From contig CAVTWY010000002.1 in NCBI GenBank assembly GCA_963738575.1, positions 620,001 to 684,000 of the forward strand: a stretch of DNA of 64,000 nucleotides, read 5' to 3'. A program made the translations under genes and the position numbers. The notes beneath the pieces are model-generated. The model had not been told where the DNA came from. It was given only the letters and a program-made list of their open reading frames with translations, and ran no database searches. This DNA is from CAVTWY01 sp963738575 (GTDB lineage: Bacteria > Pseudomonadota > Gammaproteobacteria > Burkholderiales > Burkholderiaceae_C). This document shows, in pieces, positions 61,842-64,000 of the stretch; positions within the stretch are counted from its first letter, which is position 1, and every line of letters begins with the position of its first letter.

Positions 61842-63800
61842 CTAACGGCCGATGCTGAGCAAAGAGTCGAACAGCGACTGGGCGATTTGCAGAACCTTGG
61901 CCGCCGCTTGGTAGCCTTGCTGGTACTGCATCAATCGAGCGGCTTCTTCGTCCAGATTGACCCCTGAAAAACTGGCCAAGGAGGCCTTGGCGCTGGATGC
62001 CATCTGCGTCGACACCTCGGCGCTGATGGTGGCACTTTGCACCCGCACACCGACGTTGGCCAACGCACTTGCCCAAGCGTCGGTCAGCGTTTCGCCACCG
62101 GAAAGACCGCCAGCACCGTCTGACACCTGACCCAACAACTTCAAGTCGCGAAGGCCGGCAAACGCCAAAGCATTGCCGTTGTTGGCCGCTGGAAAGGCTG
62201 TTTTGGCAACGCTGAACTGATCGCCCGAGCGTGGCGAGCCGGTCAACGACAACTCAAAGCCATTCAGTTCGATGGGCTGCCCCGCCACCCAACTTGCGGT
62301 GCCAGTGCTGTTCAAGGCGTTCGTGGTTCGGTCCCGCAACTCCCAGGTGTATTGGCCAGTGTCTGACGTGAAAATGATCGACGCCGTGAGCTGGGGGTTG
62401 GCGGCGGGATCGACCACGGCCAGTTGTGCGATCGCGGCGGTGCCCGCGTTGGTACTGCCAGCGCTGGCGCTGAGAGGCGATGCAGCAGCCAGACCTCGCG
62501 GATCATCCATGACACGTTGCATCGCGTTGGCCACGCGCGTGAGAGGTTGCAGCAAGAATCGATCGGTTGTCGCGGGAGGGGTTGCACCCATGTCCACCCG
62601 CAAACCGTCGACAACATCACCGCTGACCACGCTGCGAGTAACCCCGTCTGACAGCCGGGTCAGTTGCCATGCACTTCCGTCATGGCTCAAGCTGTACTCG
62701 CTGGCCAACAATTGACGAGGGTCGGTGACCGTCAGGGTCACTTGCCCGGTGAAGTTCCCCGCCGCATCGCGCACGTTATCCTCTGCTGGCAGTGCCCTGG
62801 GCGCCCCCAGTGCAAACAATGGCGCACCTGCACCCGGTGGCGACCTGAGGTCAAGGCCAAGCGCTTGTTGTTCGTTCGATGCCAGCGCCACAGCACTGGC
62901 CAGTTGGCCCAGCATGTTGCGGGCATCAACCAAGTCATCATTCTGAAATCTCAGCATGCCACCCAGTGCACCGGAGCCCAATAAATCTTCATCGATTCTT
63001 CTAGAGCTTCCCGACTCAACGATCGAGAGTGACAGGCGTGTACTGTCAAACGGATCAGCCGAAACCGTAAGGGGTGATGCTTGGGTACCCAGCACCAAGC
63101 GCTGACCACCTCCGATGAAGACACTGACGGAGCCGTCGTCTGCCGCGATGGTGCTGATTTGCACCTGGTCCGACAGCTCAGCGATCATCTGGTCGCGCTG
63201 GTCCAGCAAGTCATTGGGCGCGTGCCCTGTGCCGTTCAAAGCTGCAATTTGCCCGTTGACGTTGGCGATGCGCTGCGCCAAATCGTTGACGCTTTCAACG
63301 GCACTTCGCAAGTCTTGCGCCACGCCGGACTGCATCGCGTCGAGTTCTGCCCCTGCCGCGGCAAAACGCTGCGCCATTTCACCGGCGCGCCCCAGCACCA
63401 CCTGACGCGCAGCCAAGTCCTGCGGGCGACTGGCCATGTCAACCATGGCGTTGAGAAACTCGCCCACGGCGGCACCGATGCCCTCCTCGCCGCCTTGAAA
63501 TACCGACTCCAATCGACTCAGGTGTTCGCTGCGCGTGGTGTCATACGCACTTTGCGACCGGGTGGCAGTGGCTTGTCTGGTTAAAAACTCGTTGTAGCTG
63601 CGGGTCACAGTCTGAATATTGACGCCGCGCCCATAAAAGCCAGCGCCGGAGAATTGACCTGTTGCGGTGCCCAGCTCCACGCGTTGGCGGCTGTAACCTT
63701 CCACGCTGGCGTTGGCAATGTTGTGCCCCACCGTTTGCATGGCGCGCTGGTTGACCAGCAGCGCACGCGCGCCGATCGAGATCAAAGCCGAGGCACTCAT
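61842..63800 (-). CDS. flgK: Flagellar hook-associated protein 1 FlgK
   Basis: A 652-residue protein. The N-terminus ISIGARALLVNQRAMQTVGHNIANASVEGYSRQR is the conserved rod/hook/filament motif. FNAMVDMASRPQDLAARQVVLG-like and NGQIAALNGTGHAPNDLLDQRDQMIAEL regions follow, and the C-terminus ends FSGVNLDEEAARLMQYQQGYQ, continuing AAAKVLQIAQSLFDSLL. The AAGGAG RBS is close to ATG 63800. It forms the hook-filament junction together with FlgL. Confidence 0.96.
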   Translation of the reverse strand: MSASALISIGARALLVNQRAMQTVGHNIANASVEGYSRQRVELGTATGQFSGAGFYGRGVNIQTVTRSYNEFLTRQATATRSQSAYDTTRSEHLSRLESVFQGGEEGIGAAVGEFLNAMVDMASRPQDLAARQVVLGRAGEMAQRFAAAGAELDAMQSGVAQDLRSAVESVNDLAQRIANVNGQIAALNGTGHAPNDLLDQRDQMIAELSDQVQISTIAADDGSVSVFIGGGQRLVLGTQASPLTVSADPFDSTRLSLSIVESGSSRRIDEDLLGSGALGGMLRFQNDDLVDARNMLGQLASAVALASNEQQALGLDLRSPPGAGAPLFALGAPRALPAEDNVRDAAGNFTGQVTLTVTDPRQLLASEYSLSHDGSAWQLTRLSDGVTRSVVSGDVVDGLRVDMGATPPATTDRFLLQPLTRVANAMQRVMDDPRGLAAASPLSASAGSTNAGTAAIAQLAVVDPAANPQLTASIIFTSDTGQYTWELRDRTTNALNSTGTASWVAGQPIELNGFELSLTGSPRSGDQFSVAKTAFPAANNGNALAFAGLRDLKLLGQVSDGAGGLSGGETLTDAWASALANVGVRVQSATISAEVSTQMASSAKASLASFSGVNLDEEAARLMQYQQGYQAAAKVLQIAQSLFDSLLSIGR

Positions 63801-63890
63801 GGCGGACTCCTTTTGCGGACCAACCTCTTGCCACCGAGCGGCGCAGGGTCAGGGGGTAGGAACAGGGGTGGATGCACGACGCACAAGCCT

Positions 63891-64000
63891 TTAGACATCG
63901 CGGCGCTGCGCAATCGCTGAGGGTTCGGACGCGCGCCACGGGTTGCCCGATGTGGCGGCCGTGCGCTGCAAGCGCATGGTGGTTTCGATCACCCGCTCCA
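63891..64000 (-). CDS. flgJ: C-terminus of probable FlgJ (cut by window end)
   Basis: Only the last 36 codons are visible, ending at TAA 63891. The residues ERVIETTMRLQRTAATSGNP resemble the end of the FlgJ glucosaminidase-type peptidoglycan hydrolase, and flgJ normally precedes flgK. The identification leans mainly on gene order; the catalytic part lies outside the window. The 90 bases to flgK show no clear FliA promoter. Confidence 0.5.
   Translation of the reverse strand, partial: ERVIETTMRLQRTAATSGNPWRASEPSAIAQRRDV

Overview
The window comes from a GC-rich betaproteobacterium, most likely Burkholderiales and close to Comamonadaceae. The evidence is the protein character (PhaR, BdhA, YggX, an H-NS with an AT-hook-like linker, a Bug-type binding protein), the order thrS-infC-rpmI-rplT-pheS-pheT-ihfA-merR, and the polar flagellar genes flgK/flgL. 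It is almost entirely ordinary chromosome: densely packed genes, two tRNAs, no rRNA, no insertion sequence, no prophage and no CRISPR array. No gap between genes exceeds 300 bases.

Layout. 1-4.7 kb: end of smpB, then a leftward phaR-rimO-metC-acyltransferase run. 4.8-6.4 kb: two rightward membrane-protein genes (TerC, TRIC/YicG-like). 6.4-9.7 kb: leftward alpha/beta hydrolase-relA-tRNA-Val(GAC). 9.7-13.9 kb: bdhA, a SIMPL-domain protein, and ompR-envZ. 13.9-15.1 kb: ispD-ispF. 15.1-20.5 kb: mfd-serB and a lytic transglycosylase. 20.5-26.2 kb: hrpA, argA, yggX. 26.3-31 kb: a Fur-box-controlled Fe(III)-binding protein, an H-NS-like protein and a large GGDEF/EAL protein. 31-37.5 kb: dnaG-rpoD, an adenylate cyclase-FHA fusion, hemH. 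37.5-40.5 kb: a complete tripartite tricarboxylate transporter (tctCBA). 40.7-46.7 kb: a heat-shock block (hslR, grpE, dnaK, dnaJ, yegD-like) with candidate sigma-32 promoters. 46.8-51 kb: a 1071-residue reductive dehalogenase fused to its own reductase, then an SDR and tRNA-Pro(GGG). 51.3-59.4 kb: translation operon read leftward, thrS-infC-rpmI-rplT-pheST-ihfA-merR. 59.4-64 kb: an EAL-like/HDOD protein, flgL, flgK and the end of a probable flgJ.

Two items stand out. First, the fused, apparently cytoplasmic reductive dehalogenase (two 4Fe-4S motifs, an FMN/NAD reductase and a 2Fe-2S domain in one chain, no Tat signal) resembles the self-sufficient catabolic dehalogenases of aerobic bacteria (BhbA/NpRdhA type). 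Second, the leader of thrS carries a classical amino-acid attenuator: an 18-codon peptide with five threonine codons, a GC-rich antiterminator segment just after its stop codon, and an intrinsic terminator whose U-run ends just before the thrS ribosome-binding site. The geometry fits ribosome-stalling control of threonyl-tRNA synthetase, and possibly of the downstream genes, by threonine supply. Smaller points are an ATC start codon for infC, OmpR-type sites upstream of ompR, and two short tandem repeats.
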